From contig CAJURU010000012.1 of assembly GCA_910588845.1 (NCBI GenBank), positions 15,657 through 79,656 on the forward strand: 64,000 nucleotides of DNA, given 5' to 3'. The DNA comes from an uncultured Lachnospiraceae bacterium. Its GTDB lineage: Bacteria; Bacillota; Clostridia; Lachnospirales; Lachnospiraceae. A program made the position numbers and the translations under genes. Numbering within the stretch: the first letter of the stretch is position 1; every line of letters begins with the position of its first letter. Shown piece by piece: positions 25,029-34,106 of the stretch. The notes under the pieces were generated by a model. The model ran no database searches. It had not been told where the DNA came from and was given only the letters and a program-made list of their open reading frames with translations.

Positions 25029-25976
25029 ATGGAATACATAAGGCAGAGTATGACATTTGAAATAGACGGACCAACCGTACTTTCTCTGGGAAAGTTTGAT
25101 GGGCTGCACCGCGGACATGAGCTGTTGATGGAGTACATGGCGAGAAAGAAACGGGAGGTAAAAGGCTTGAAAGCCGCTATTTTCACATTTGACATTCCGC
25201 CTCGGGAAAGAGTGCAGGATATCCAGGCGCAGGTGCTTACAACAGGCGCGGAGAAAGAACGGCTTTTTGCGCGTGTCGGCATTGATTATGTGATTGAATA
25301 TCCGTTTACCAGGCAGGTGATGTGTATGGAGCCGGAAGCGTTCATCCATAAAATTGTTTCATCCTGCCATGTTAAATATATGGTGGTAGGCACGGATTTT
25401 CGTTTCGGTTATAAGCGGCGCGGAGATTACAGGATGCTCAGGCAATTTGCCGCACAGTATGGTTATGAAGTAGAAGTGGTAGATAAAATCAAAGAGGATG
25501 GCAGGGATATCAGCAGTACTTTTGTACGTGAGGAAATCGTAGCGGGGAATATTGAGAAAGCAAACCGGTTGCTGGGCTATGCATTTTTCGTGGAAGGAAC
25601 GGTGCTTCATGGCAGGCAGATGGGGAAAAAGGTGTTGAACATTCCCACCATTAATCTGCTTCCACCAGAGGACAAGCTGCTGCCTCCGTTTGGCGTCTAT
25701 GTCACCGAGACGGAATGGCAGGGGAAACGTTATCCAGGAATTACAAATGTAGGGTGTAAGCCTACGGTGGAGGGAGATAACCCGATTGGCGTGGAGACGC
25801 ATTTGTTTGATGTGTCGCAGGATTTATACGGTGAGAAAGTCCGCGTCAGCTTCTTGGAACATGTGAGGAAGGAACGGAGGTTCCCCTCGCTTGACGCGTT
25901 GAAGGAGCAGATGCAGCGGGATATAGAATACGGCAAAACATATTTTAACATGGGAAAAGGAGTTCAGAAGAACTAA
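25029..25976 (+). CDS. ribF: Bifunctional riboflavin kinase / FAD synthetase
   Basis: It phosphorylates riboflavin to FMN and adenylylates FMN to FAD. The 315-residue protein has the N-terminal nucleotidyltransferase domain (LGKFDGLHRGHELL, GTDFRFGYKRRGD, ISSTFVREEI) and the C-terminal kinase domain (GRQMGKKVLNIPTINL, GVYVTETEWQGKRYPGITNVG, FLEHVRKERRFPSL). ATG 25029 gives the usual length; its ribosome binding site is weak (ATAGGAC), and truB-ribF coupling is likely. Last gene of the rimP operon. Confidence 0.95.
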   Translation: MEYIRQSMTFEIDGPTVLSLGKFDGLHRGHELLMEYMARKKREVKGLKAAIFTFDIPPRERVQDIQAQVLTTGAEKERLFARVGIDYVIEYPFTRQVMCMEPEAFIHKIVSSCHVKYMVVGTDFRFGYKRRGDYRMLRQFAAQYGYEVEVVDKIKEDGRDISSTFVREEIVAGNIEKANRLLGYAFFVEGTVLHGRQMGKKVLNIPTINLLPPEDKLLPPFGVYVTETEWQGKRYPGITNVGCKPTVEGDNPIGVETHLFDVSQDLYGEKVRVSFLEHVRKERRFPSLDALKEQMQRDIEYGKTYFNMGKGVQKN

Positions 25977-25988
25977 AGGGTGAATATC

Positions 25989-27620
25989 ATGGAATTGATC
26001 GTAGATTTGTTAGGTGGTCTTGGGCTGTTTTTGTTTGGTATGAATTTTATGAGCCAGGGTCTGCAAAAGGCAGCGGGCGCGAGGCTTCGCTCTATTTTGG
26101 AAGCCATGACGAAGAATAAGATTATAGCGGTATTGTTCGGCGCCTTGTTCACGGCGATTATACAGTCTTCCGGCGCCACTACGGTTATGGTGGTAAGTTT
26201 CGTAAATACAGGGATTATGAGCCTGGCACAGTCTGTGGGAATTATCTTTGGCGCCAATATTGGTACGACTATTACTTCCCAGCTCGTAGCATTTAATCTT
26301 ACGGGCGTTGCGCCGTTTATCCTGTTTGTCGGCGCAGTATTTGTAATGTTTGGCAAAAAACCTATGCTCAAGAAAGTGGGAGAGGTGCTCTTAGGATTTG
26401 GCGCGCTGTTCATGGGAATCAGCCTGATGAAAGACGCTATGGCGGACCTGAAAAACTATCAGGCGGTAATGGATGCGCTTGGAAGTATGGACAACCCGAT
26501 TGTAGGAATTTTATTTGGCACGGCAATTACCGTTGTTGTCCAAAGCTCTTCGGTGACAGTCAGCATCTTGCTTTTGATGGCAAGCCAGGGGTTGATTGAC
26601 CTGCCTGTCTGCTTCTATGTGATTCTTGGCTGTAACATTGGTTCCTGTACGCCGGCGGTTCTTGCAAGTTTGAATACCAAGAAGGATGCGAAATGCGCCG
26701 CGTTTATCCATGTCATGTTTAACGTACTGGGTATGGTAATTATCGGGATTTTGCTGGCGTTTGGCATGAAATACTTTGAAGCATTTATTTTGCGCGTGTC
26801 CGGTGCGGATGTAGGCCGCTGCGTGGCGAATGCAGACACCTTCTTCAAGATTTTCCAGACAATTATTTTCCTCCCGTTGTCGGCGCAGTTTGTGGCAATG
26901 AGCCGACGGCTGATTCCGGGAGCGGATCAGGAGGAGAAGGAATACCAGCTGCTCTATATAGGAAAGCAGAATATCTTCTCGCCGTCCACGGCAGTTGTGG
27001 AGACTACGCAGGAGATTGAGCGTATGGGCAAGATGGCGAGAGAGAATCTCGGACTTGCCATGGAAGCCTTCTTCGACGGGGACGAGAATAAGATCAACCG
27101 GGTTTATGAGGTGGAGAACCAGATTGATTTCCTGAGCAAAGAGATTACCGATTATCTTGTTAAAATTAACCAGCTGCAGCTGCCGGTCGTGGACGCAAGG
27201 CGAATCGGTGCGCTCTTCCATGTGGTGAGCGATATTGAGCGTATTGGCGACCATGCGGAAAATATGGCGGATGCGGCAGTCAAGAGCCATGAAGAGAACC
27301 TCAAATTTACGAAAAAGGGCGAAAAGGAAATCCGGGAAATGCATCAAAAGACGTTGCAGATTCTTGAGGAAGCAATGGAAATGTTTACTACCTTAGATAA
27401 GAAGAATCTGTCGGATATACTGGAACTGGAAAATAGTATTGATACCATGGAACGCGAGCTTCAACAGAACCATGTGCGGCGTATGGCAAAGGGTAAATGT
27501 TTGCCGATGACGGGAATTCTCTTCACCGATTTGGTGACCGGCCTGGAGCGCGTGGCGGACCATGCGACGAATATTGCCTTTTCCATCCTGGAGGGAGATC
27601 CCGAAGAAGCATTGCAATAA
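25989..27620 (+). CDS. Na/Pi cotransporter family protein with PhoU-like domain
   Basis: A 543-residue inner-membrane protein. The N-terminal half has about eight transmembrane helices and the duplicated signature of the NptA/PNaS family, IQSSGATTVMVVSFVN and VQSSSVTVSILLLMA. The C-terminal 200 residues form a PhoU-like helical domain (IERIGDHAENMADAA, LERVADHATNIAFSI). It probably couples sodium to phosphate uptake or efflux. ATG 25989 has AAAGGG 8 nt upstream; the GTG at 25980 is not favoured. It may share the end of the ribF transcript. Confidence 0.9.
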   Translation: MELIVDLLGGLGLFLFGMNFMSQGLQKAAGARLRSILEAMTKNKIIAVLFGALFTAIIQSSGATTVMVVSFVNTGIMSLAQSVGIIFGANIGTTITSQLVAFNLTGVAPFILFVGAVFVMFGKKPMLKKVGEVLLGFGALFMGISLMKDAMADLKNYQAVMDALGSMDNPIVGILFGTAITVVVQSSSVTVSILLLMASQGLIDLPVCFYVILGCNIGSCTPAVLASLNTKKDAKCAAFIHVMFNVLGMVIIGILLAFGMKYFEAFILRVSGADVGRCVANADTFFKIFQTIIFLPLSAQFVAMSRRLIPGADQEEKEYQLLYIGKQNIFSPSTAVVETTQEIERMGKMARENLGLAMEAFFDGDENKINRVYEVENQIDFLSKEITDYLVKINQLQLPVVDARRIGALFHVVSDIERIGDHAENMADAAVKSHEENLKFTKKGEKEIREMHQKTLQILEEAMEMFTTLDKKNLSDILELENSIDTMERELQQNHVRRMAKGKCLPMTGILFTDLVTGLERVADHATNIAFSILEGDPEEALQ

Positions 27621-27646
27621 ATATTACATAAATATTACACACAGTA

Positions 27647-27675
27647 TTGACAACGTAATAACTCCTTGATATAAT
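27647..27675 (+). promoter_or_regulatory. Consensus sigma-A promoter of the NlpC/P60 gene
   Basis: A perfect TTGACA, a 17-bp spacer and a perfect TATAAT (27670-27675), 40 bp before the start codon of the cell-wall hydrolase. Strong constitutive expression is expected. Confidence 0.9.
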
Positions 27676-27714
27676 AGCAAAAAATGAAGCAGTTTTATCC
27701 GGGAGGTTAAACAA

Positions 27715-28749
27715 ATGAAAATACATTGGACAAAGTTAATGATAGGATGTTTGGCAGGCGCAGCAGTTTTTGGCATGAGCCAGGTTACGACAGAAGCGGC
27801 AACCCATGCCAGTGCAGGCGTTTCCACGCTGCTCAGTGAGTGTCTAGTGAATGATGCAGATACAGTGAAAACGGAAAACGGCGTTTCTATGGCGTCCGAG
27901 CCCAAGACCATCTGTGGTTATACGAATCTTGGTATAGCCAGTGTGGAGAACCATCTGAATATACGCGAAGGCGCCGGGGAAGATACGGAGCTTGTAGGCG
28001 CGCTCCCGGTAGACGCCGGTTGTGAAATTTTGTCCCAGGAAGGCGAGTGGTATCAGATTGAATCCGGTAAGGTGACCGGCTATGTGAAAGGAGAATTCCT
28101 GCTTACCGGTGAGGCGGCCGCAGCGAGGGCAGAGGAAGTGAAGTCTATTATGGCGACTTCCGTAACTCAGACGTTGAATGCCAGGGTAGAGCCCAATACA
28201 GACTGTAACATCTGGACGATGATTGCGGAAGGGGAGTCGCTTCATGTGATTGAGGATATGGGCGAATGGCTCAAGGTAGATGTAGATGGAGACGAATGTT
28301 ATATTGCCTCCGAGTTTGTGGAAGTTTCAGAACAGCTTCCCAAAGCGATGACAATGACGGAAATTCGCTATGGAGAGGGCATATCTGATGTCCGCGTTGA
28401 TATGGTACAGTATGCGTGCCAGTTTGTCGGCAACCGCTATGTTTGGGGAGGGACAAGCCTTACCAATGGCGTTGACTGTTCTGGATTTACGATGAAGATT
28501 TATGAGAAGTATGGTATTTATCTGCCGCATTCATCCAGTGCTCAGTCCGGTTACGGGACAAGGGTAAACGCTTCTGAGGCAAAACCAGGAGATTTGTTCT
28601 TCTACGGAAGTGGAAGCGGTATCAACCATGTGGCAATGTATATCGGCAACGGACAAGTGGTACATGCAAGTTCGGCAAGAACAGGTATTAAGATTTCCAA
28701 TGCGTTTTACCGTACGCCGATTTGTGTAACGAGACTGATTAGCGATTAA
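27715..28749 (+). CDS. Secreted SH3b/NlpC-P60 cell-wall peptidase
   Basis: A 344-residue exported peptidoglycan endopeptidase. A signal peptide (about 1-30) is followed by two bacterial SH3 domains (about 65-120, HLNIREGAGEDTELVG, and 135-190, TLNARVEPNTDCN) and a C-terminal NlpC/P60 domain. The NlpC/P60 catalytic residues are visible as Cys in NGVDCSGFT, His in GINHVAMYIG and a following polar His in VHASS. It probably cuts the stem peptide between D-Glu and the diamino acid. Strong own promoter; binding site CGGGAGG. Confidence 0.92.
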   Translation: MKIHWTKLMIGCLAGAAVFGMSQVTTEAATHASAGVSTLLSECLVNDADTVKTENGVSMASEPKTICGYTNLGIASVENHLNIREGAGEDTELVGALPVDAGCEILSQEGEWYQIESGKVTGYVKGEFLLTGEAAAARAEEVKSIMATSVTQTLNARVEPNTDCNIWTMIAEGESLHVIEDMGEWLKVDVDGDECYIASEFVEVSEQLPKAMTMTEIRYGEGISDVRVDMVQYACQFVGNRYVWGGTSLTNGVDCSGFTMKIYEKYGIYLPHSSSAQSGYGTRVNASEAKPGDLFFYGSGSGINHVAMYIGNGQVVHASSARTGIKISNAFYRTPICVTRLISD

Positions 28750-28760
28750 CAAATAATAGC

Positions 28761-28789
28761 TTTACAAGCGAAATTCCATATGATATAAT
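28761..28789 (+). promoter_or_regulatory. Promoter of rpsO
   Basis: TTTACA, a 17-bp spacer and a perfect TATAAT (28784-28789). It sits about 200 bp upstream of rpsO, so the transcript has a long leader. Confidence 0.82.
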
Positions 28790-28791
28790 GA

Positions 28792-28917
28792 TTACTGGCG
28801 AGTGTTTTTATGGCACTCGCCAGTAACATGAAAAAGCCCATATTCAGTAACCGGATACTCCGACCATTACTTAATATCTTCTTAACGTTAGAAGTGTCTG
28901 CGGAGGATTCAGAAGAT
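28792..28917 (+). promoter_or_regulatory. rpsO leader with palindrome and alternative hairpins
   Basis: A perfect 13-bp inverted repeat (28792-28804 with 28814-28826, 9-nt loop) begins at the expected transcription start. Further on, CTTCT (28878-28882) can pair locally with AGAAG (28890-28894), while ATCTTCT (28876-28882) can instead pair with AGAAGAT (28911-28917); the two are mutually exclusive. rpsO leaders are known targets of S15 autoregulation in several bacterial groups. That role here is an inference. Confidence 0.5.
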
Positions 28918-28990
28918 GTCAATACATTTTATATCCGCATAGAAATGGCAGGCTGGGCGATACTAATAATAATTTAAGGAGGTTATCATA

Positions 28991-29257
28991 ATGATAGCAA
29001 AGGAAAAAAAGCAGCAGATTATCGAAGAATACGCAAGAACACCGGGCGACACAGGTTCACCGGAGGTTCAGATTGCCATATTGACGGCAAGAATCCGTGA
29101 ATTAACAGATCATTTGAAAGAGCATCCCAAGGATCATCATTCCAGGCGCGGACTTTTAAAGATGGTAGGTCAGAGACGTGGTCTGCTGGCTTATTTGAAG
29201 AAGATAGATATTGAGCGGTATCGTACGTTAATTGAGCGTTTAGGAATCAGAAAATAG
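28991..29257 (+). CDS. rpsO: 30S ribosomal protein S15
   Basis: An 88-residue 16S rRNA-binding primary assembly protein: GDTGSPEVQIAILTARI and HHSRRGLLKMVGQRRGLLAYL are diagnostic. The start follows TAAGGAGGTTATCATA. pnp follows after a hairpin, the usual arrangement. Confidence 0.97.
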   Translation: MIAKEKKQQIIEEYARTPGDTGSPEVQIAILTARIRELTDHLKEHPKDHHSRRGLLKMVGQRRGLLAYLKKIDIERYRTLIERLGIRK

Positions 29258-29269
29258 TGTTTATGTCGG

Positions 29270-29295
29270 AAATAGAGCGGTTCTCCGCTCTATTT
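29270..29295 (+). other. rpsO-pnp intergenic hairpin
   Basis: An 11-bp perfect stem, AAATAGAGCGG with CCGCTCTATTT, around the loop TTCT, between the rpsO stop (29257) and the pnp start (29314). It is followed by TCTCA rather than a T tract. It may be a weak terminator or an RNase processing site of the kind known upstream of pnp in other bacteria. Confidence 0.6.
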
Positions 29296-29313
29296 TCTCA
29301 GAAGGAGAAAAAT

Positions 29314-31410
29314 ATGTACAAACAGTTTACTATGGAACTGGCAGGAAGAACCCTGCGCATTGATATCGGCAGAGTGGCTGCCCAGGCGAATGGTGCGGCG
29401 TTTATGCATTACGGCGATACGGTTGTACTTTCCACGGCGACTGCATCTGATAAGCCGCGTGAGGGAATTGACTTCTTTCCGTTGAGCGTAGAATTTGAAG
29501 AAAAATTATATTCTGTGGGAAAGATTCCTGGCGGATTTAATAAGAGAGAGGGAAAGGCGTCTGAGAATGCAGTTTTGACGGCGCGTGTGATTGACAGGCC
29601 TATGCGTCCGTTGTTTCCCAAAGATTACCGCAATGATGTCACATTAAATAACCTGGTAATGAGCGTTGACCCCCAGTGCCGCCCAGAGTTGGTAGCGATG
29701 CTCGGTTCAGCGATTGCGACCAGTATTTCTGATATTCCGTTTGCAGGGCCATGTGCGACGACCCAGGTGGGAATGGTTGACGGGGAATTTATCATTAACC
29801 CTTCACAGGAGCAGTGGAAGAACGGTGATTTGAATCTGACCGTGGCGTCTACCAGTGAGAAGGTTATCATGATAGAGGCCGGAGCAAATGAGATTCCTGA
29901 GGACAAGATGCTTGAAGCGATCTATAAAGCACATGAAATTAATCAGGAAATTATTGCATTTATCAACCAGATCGTGGCTGAGGTTGGCAAACCGAAACAT
30001 GAATATACAAGCTGCGCAGTACCTGAGGAATTGTTTGCAGCGATCCGTGAGCTGGTTCCGCCACAGGAGATGGAAGAGGCAGTTTTTACAGATGAGAAGC
30101 AGGTACGCGAGGAGAATATCCGTAAGATTACAGAAAAGCTGGAAGAGGCATTTGCAGAGAACGAAGAATGGCTGGAGGTATTGGGAGAGGCAATTTATCA
30201 GTATCAGAAGAAGACAGTCCGCAAAATGATTTTAAAAGACCATAAGAGGCCGGATGGACGAGCCATCGACCAAATTCGTCCATTGGCCGCAGAAATAGAT
30301 ATCATTCCCCGGGTGCATGGCTCCGCAATGTTTACGCGCGGGCAGACACAGATTTGTGATGTAGTTACGCTTGCTCCCTTGTCCGAGGTTCAGAGAATCG
30401 ACGGTTTAGATGAGAATGAGGTCAATAAGCGTTATATGCATCATTATAATTTCCCTTCTTATTCCGTAGGGGAGACAAAGCCCAGCAGAGGGCCGGGACG
30501 GCGTGAAATTGGGCATGGCGCGCTGGCAGAGCGAGCTTTGATACCGGTACTTCCGTCCGAGGAGGAATTCCCATATGCAATCCGTGCCGTGTCCGAGACT
30601 TTTGAGTCCAACGGTTCCACCTCTATGGCATCCACATGCGCTTCCTGTATGTCTTTGATGGCGGCAGGCGTGCCGATTAAGAAGATGGTTGCTGGTATTT
30701 CTTGTGGTTTGGTGACCGGTGATACGGATGAGGATTACATTGTGTTGACTGATATTCAAGGGCTGGAAGACTTTTTCGGTGATATGGACTTTAAAGTAAC
30801 CGGTACGCATGACGGTATTACGGCAATTCAGATGGATATCAAAATTCATGGACTTACCAGGCCGATTGTGGAAGAGGCTATCCGCAGGACCAGGGAGGCA
30901 AGGCTGTATATCATGGATGAAGTAATGTCCAAGGCGATTGCAGAGCCGAGGAAAGAAGTCGGAGAGCTGGCGCCCAAGATTATACAGATTCAGATCGACC
31001 CTGCGAAGATTGGCGATGTAGTTGGACAGAGAGGTAAAACAATTAATGCCATTATAGAACAGACAGGCGTGAAGATTGACATCAGCGACGAGGGAGCTGT
31101 TTCTGTATGTGGAACGGATAAGAAGATGATGGACAAGGCTGTGGAATTGATTGAAATTATCACGACAGATTTTGAGGCGGGACAGATTTTTGTAGGAAAG
31201 GTTATCAGCATTAAGGAGTTTGGAGCATTTCTTGAGTTTGCCCCAGGGAAAGAGGGAATGGTTCACATTTCCAAGATATCCAAGCAGCGGATTAACCGTG
31301 TGGAGGATGTATTGACTCTGGGCGATAAGGTGAAAGTCGTATGTATGGGCAAGGACAGAATGGGCAGAATCAGCTTTTCCATGAAAGACGTGCCGAAAGA
31401 GGAAAATTAA
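29314..31410 (+). CDS. pnp: Polyribonucleotide nucleotidyltransferase (PNPase)
   Basis: A phosphorolytic 3'-5' exoribonuclease of the RNA degradosome. The 698-residue protein contains two RNase PH-like domains (first with NKREGKASENAVLTARVIDRP, second with FTRGQTQICDVVTL and SFETFESNGSTSMASTC-type region), a KH domain (IGDVVGQRGKTINAI) and an S1 domain (GAFLEFAPGKEGMVHIS). ATG 29314 follows AAGGAGAAAAAT. An earlier in-frame start at 29257 would overlap the hairpin and is rejected. Confidence 0.97.
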   Translation: MYKQFTMELAGRTLRIDIGRVAAQANGAAFMHYGDTVVLSTATASDKPREGIDFFPLSVEFEEKLYSVGKIPGGFNKREGKASENAVLTARVIDRPMRPLFPKDYRNDVTLNNLVMSVDPQCRPELVAMLGSAIATSISDIPFAGPCATTQVGMVDGEFIINPSQEQWKNGDLNLTVASTSEKVIMIEAGANEIPEDKMLEAIYKAHEINQEIIAFINQIVAEVGKPKHEYTSCAVPEELFAAIRELVPPQEMEEAVFTDEKQVREENIRKITEKLEEAFAENEEWLEVLGEAIYQYQKKTVRKMILKDHKRPDGRAIDQIRPLAAEIDIIPRVHGSAMFTRGQTQICDVVTLAPLSEVQRIDGLDENEVNKRYMHHYNFPSYSVGETKPSRGPGRREIGHGALAERALIPVLPSEEEFPYAIRAVSETFESNGSTSMASTCASCMSLMAAGVPIKKMVAGISCGLVTGDTDEDYIVLTDIQGLEDFFGDMDFKVTGTHDGITAIQMDIKIHGLTRPIVEEAIRRTREARLYIMDEVMSKAIAEPRKEVGELAPKIIQIQIDPAKIGDVVGQRGKTINAIIEQTGVKIDISDEGAVSVCGTDKKMMDKAVELIEIITTDFEAGQIFVGKVISIKEFGAFLEFAPGKEGMVHISKISKQRINRVEDVLTLGDKVKVVCMGKDRMGRISFSMKDVPKEEN

Positions 31411-31423
31411 ATTATTACTGACA

Positions 31424-31449
31424 AAGGGTGGAGCATGGGCTTCACCCTT
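31424..31449 (+). terminator. Hairpin terminator after pnp
   Basis: An 11-bp stem, AAGGGTGGAGC with GCTTCACCCTT (one G/U), around the loop ATGG. It starts 14 bp after the pnp stop and is followed by CTATTGTCT. The loop ATG at 31435 is therefore not a good start for the next gene. Confidence 0.7.
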
Positions 31450-31506
31450 CTATTGTCTAAGAACAAGTTTTCTGCATATAGTAAGAAAAAAGAAAGATGC
31501 AGTTTT

Positions 31507-32394
31507 ATGGACAGGGTCAGAAAAATTATCAATGCAGAGGCTGCATATAAGCGGGGGTATTTTGGGGAAAATATTGGTGTGGCGATTCTTGATACCGGGA
31601 TTTTTCCTCATATAGATTTTGGTCGGCGCATGGTATTTTTTAAAGATTATGTTGGCAGCCGGCGGGGGATTTATGATGATAACGGACATGGCACCCATAT
31701 CGCAGGGATTATCGGCGGAGACGGTATGGCTTCCAACGGAAGATATATGGGGATTGCTCCGCGCTGTCATTTTATTATAATAAAAATATTGGATAGAAAG
31801 GGAAACGGAAACACGGAAAATGTGGTACAGGCAATTGAATGGCTGGTGCGCCGCAAGGAGGAGTATCAAATAAGAATTGTCAATATATCTATCGGCATGG
31901 TCTTGCAGGCAGAGAGCCGGGAGAGAATACGCTTGCTGAAAGCGGTGGAATACGCCTGGGATCACAATCTTGTTGTCGTGGCGGCTGCTGGCAATAATGG
32001 TCCGGGGGAGAGCAGTATTACGGTTCCAGGAATCAGCCGCAAAGTCATCACAGTGGGATGTTTTGATGATACGAAGGAGAGAATTGGCAGGTCGATGCTG
32101 AAACCGGAGTATTCGGGACAGGGACCGACAGAGCATTGTATTGTAAAGCCGGAGTTGGTGGTGCCAGGGACAAATGTGACGAGCTGCGCCAATCAACAGG
32201 GCAACTATACCAGAAAAAGCGGTACGTCTATGGCGGCGCCAATGGTGAGCGGCAGTATTGCGCTTTTACTAAGCAAATACCCGTATCTTACGCCAGCGGA
32301 AGTGAAGCTGCGCCTTTATCAGCGGACACTGGATTTGGGACTTCCTCAGTCAAAACAGGGATGGGGGATGGTAGACATTGGAAGGCTGCTATGA
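31507..32394 (+). CDS. Subtilisin-like S8 family serine peptidase, no signal peptide
   Basis: A 295-residue peptidase with the complete subtilase triad: Asp29 in AILDTG, His61 in NGHGTHIAG and Ser241 in GTSMAAPM; the oxyanion Asn is in AAAGNNGPG. ATG 31507 gives a protein of bare catalytic-domain size with neither signal peptide nor obvious inhibitory propeptide, so it may act inside the cell, like intracellular subtilisins. An upstream in-frame ATG (31435) lies in the pnp terminator loop. The substrate is unknown. Confidence 0.88.
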   Translation: MDRVRKIINAEAAYKRGYFGENIGVAILDTGIFPHIDFGRRMVFFKDYVGSRRGIYDDNGHGTHIAGIIGGDGMASNGRYMGIAPRCHFIIIKILDRKGNGNTENVVQAIEWLVRRKEEYQIRIVNISIGMVLQAESRERIRLLKAVEYAWDHNLVVVAAAGNNGPGESSITVPGISRKVITVGCFDDTKERIGRSMLKPEYSGQGPTEHCIVKPELVVPGTNVTSCANQQGNYTRKSGTSMAAPMVSGSIALLLSKYPYLTPAEVKLRLYQRTLDLGLPQSKQGWGMVDIGRLL

Positions 32395-32440
32395 TAAGAT
32401 AGAAAAAGGGAACGATTTACGGTACGAGAGGATGAATGGA

Positions 32441-33979
32441 ATGAAAAAAGTCAAGAAATTTTTATTGGGAAGGGCAACGATTGTAGGATTAGCGATTCTG
32501 CTTCAATTATGTTGGATATGGTCGTTTTTACAGGGATTTTTGATTCGCTATTCGTTTGTCAATACATTGATTGATATTATTGCAATTTTTGTGGTGCTTG
32601 TCATTGTCAATAAAAGGAGCAATCCGTCTTATATTATTGCCTGGACGGTAGTGATTCTGGCGCTTCCGCTTGTTGGGCTTGTGGTTTATATGATTTTTGG
32701 GCGTTCGGGATTAGTTCGTCCCACAAGGAAACGCATGGAGGCGATTAATCGGCAGTTAGAGCAGGAGTTTCCTTCAAATGAGGAGATTTTGACGAAGCTT
32801 TCCCATGAAGATAAGACGATTTACCGACAGTCAAAATATGTCAGAGATTGGGCAAATTTTCCGGTTTATGAGCGCACAACAACGAAATATTATACCAGGG
32901 GGGAAGAAATGTTCCCGGATATGATTGAGGCGTTGGAAAGCGCGCAGCATTTTATTTTTATGGAATTTTTTATTGTGGAAGAAGGAGAGATGTTTGGCAA
33001 AATCCGAGACATTTTGCAGCGAAAAGCCAAAGAGGGCGTAGATGTGCGCTTTATTTATGATGATTTTGGCTGTGTGACGACGCTTCCCTCCAAATATTAT
33101 CAGACCATGCGGCAAATGGGTATTCAATGCGTGCGTTTCAATCCGTTGTATCCTCTGATGTCCGTACTGATGAACAACCGTGACCATAGGAAGATTCTTG
33201 TGGTAGACGGTAAAGTTGGGTTTACCGGAGGAATTAATCTGGCAGACGAGTACATCAATAAGGTGGAGCGTTTCGGTTATTGGAAAGATACCGGCATTCG
33301 TCTGGAAGGGGAAGCCGTTTGGAGTTTTACGGTGATGTTTTTGGAAATGTGGTGTTATATCAACCGTACTGTGGAAACTGATCTGGTGAAATTTCGTCCC
33401 GGGAAATATCAGAAAGCGTCGTTTGCCAGTGACGGTTATGTGCAGCCGTATGCAGACAGCCCATTAGACGGTGAAACAACCGGGGAGAATATTTACATGA
33501 ATATGATAAACCGCGCCAAGGATTATGTATATATTTTCACACCCTATTTGATACCGGATAATGTGATGATCAAGGCCTTGCAAAATGCGGCCAAGAGCGG
33601 TGTGGACGTACGCATTATTATGCCTGGCATACCAGACAAGAAAATTGTCTTTTGGGTCAGCCAGTCTTACTATGAACCGTTGATTGAATGCGGCGTGAAA
33701 ATTTACCAGTATGCGCCTGGATTTCTTCATGCAAAATGTTTTGTCAGTGATGATGTTGTGGCGACCGTGGGCAGCATCAATATGGATTACCGCAGTCTCT
33801 ATCTACATTTTGAGTGCGGCGTCTGGATGTACCAGTCCTCCGCCGTCCTTAAAGTGAAGGAAGATATGCTGCAAACCATGGCGGAATCCGAAGAGATTAA
33901 TATGGAATTTTGCCGAAAGCGGCCGGCTGTTATCCGTCCGTTCCTTGGCGTAGTGCGTCTATTTGCGCCCTTAATGTAG
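32441..33979 (+). CDS. cls: Cardiolipin synthase
   Basis: A membrane enzyme that joins two phosphatidylglycerols into cardiolipin and glycerol. The 512-residue protein has two N-terminal transmembrane helices, a short phospholipase D N-terminal stretch and two HKD motifs, the first in NNRDHRKILVVDG (His249) and the second in FLHAKCFVSDD (His430). ATG 32441 is preferred over 32432 because GAGAGG is at 32425-32430. It converges with the split dacF; no other lipid genes are adjacent. Confidence 0.94.
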   Translation: MKKVKKFLLGRATIVGLAILLQLCWIWSFLQGFLIRYSFVNTLIDIIAIFVVLVIVNKRSNPSYIIAWTVVILALPLVGLVVYMIFGRSGLVRPTRKRMEAINRQLEQEFPSNEEILTKLSHEDKTIYRQSKYVRDWANFPVYERTTTKYYTRGEEMFPDMIEALESAQHFIFMEFFIVEEGEMFGKIRDILQRKAKEGVDVRFIYDDFGCVTTLPSKYYQTMRQMGIQCVRFNPLYPLMSVLMNNRDHRKILVVDGKVGFTGGINLADEYINKVERFGYWKDTGIRLEGEAVWSFTVMFLEMWCYINRTVETDLVKFRPGKYQKASFASDGYVQPYADSPLDGETTGENIYMNMINRAKDYVYIFTPYLIPDNVMIKALQNAAKSGVDVRIIMPGIPDKKIVFWVSQSYYEPLIECGVKIYQYAPGFLHAKCFVSDDVVATVGSINMDYRSLYLHFECGVWMYQSSAVLKVKEDMLQTMAESEEINMEFCRKRPAVIRPFLGVVRLFAPLM

Positions 33980-34015
33980 TTCATTGTTTTTGGCGCTGTT
34001 GCACGAATATATTTA

Positions 34016-34060
34016 TTCATTCAAAAGGTCTTGCCGCGAAAGCGGCAAAGACAGAATGAA
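34016..34060. terminator. Large hairpin between cls and the dacF 3' half
   Basis: Outer arms TTCATTC/GAATGAA (34016-34022, 34054-34060) enclose an inner stem GTC-TTGCCGC/GCGGCAA-AGAC with a GAAA tetraloop (34038-34041). No long T tract follows on either strand. Its position between convergent ends suggests a bidirectional terminator. Confidence 0.5.
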
Positions 34061-34106
34061 CGAATGTAAACCTTGTAATTTATGTTTGTGCCAAAGCCCC
34101 AGCTTT

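Noticed and set aside
28271..28752. Minus-strand ORFs within the NlpC/P60 gene
   Set aside because: Shadows of a well-supported gene, without binding sites or recognisable products.
30406..31266. 286-codon minus-strand ORF in pnp
   Set aside because: Opposite-strand shadow of PNPase KH/S1 coding sequence; translation is not like any protein family.
31435..31506. Longer N-terminus for the S8 peptidase
   Set aside because: The ATG lies in the loop of the pnp terminator hairpin and the added residues do not resemble a signal peptide or propeptide.
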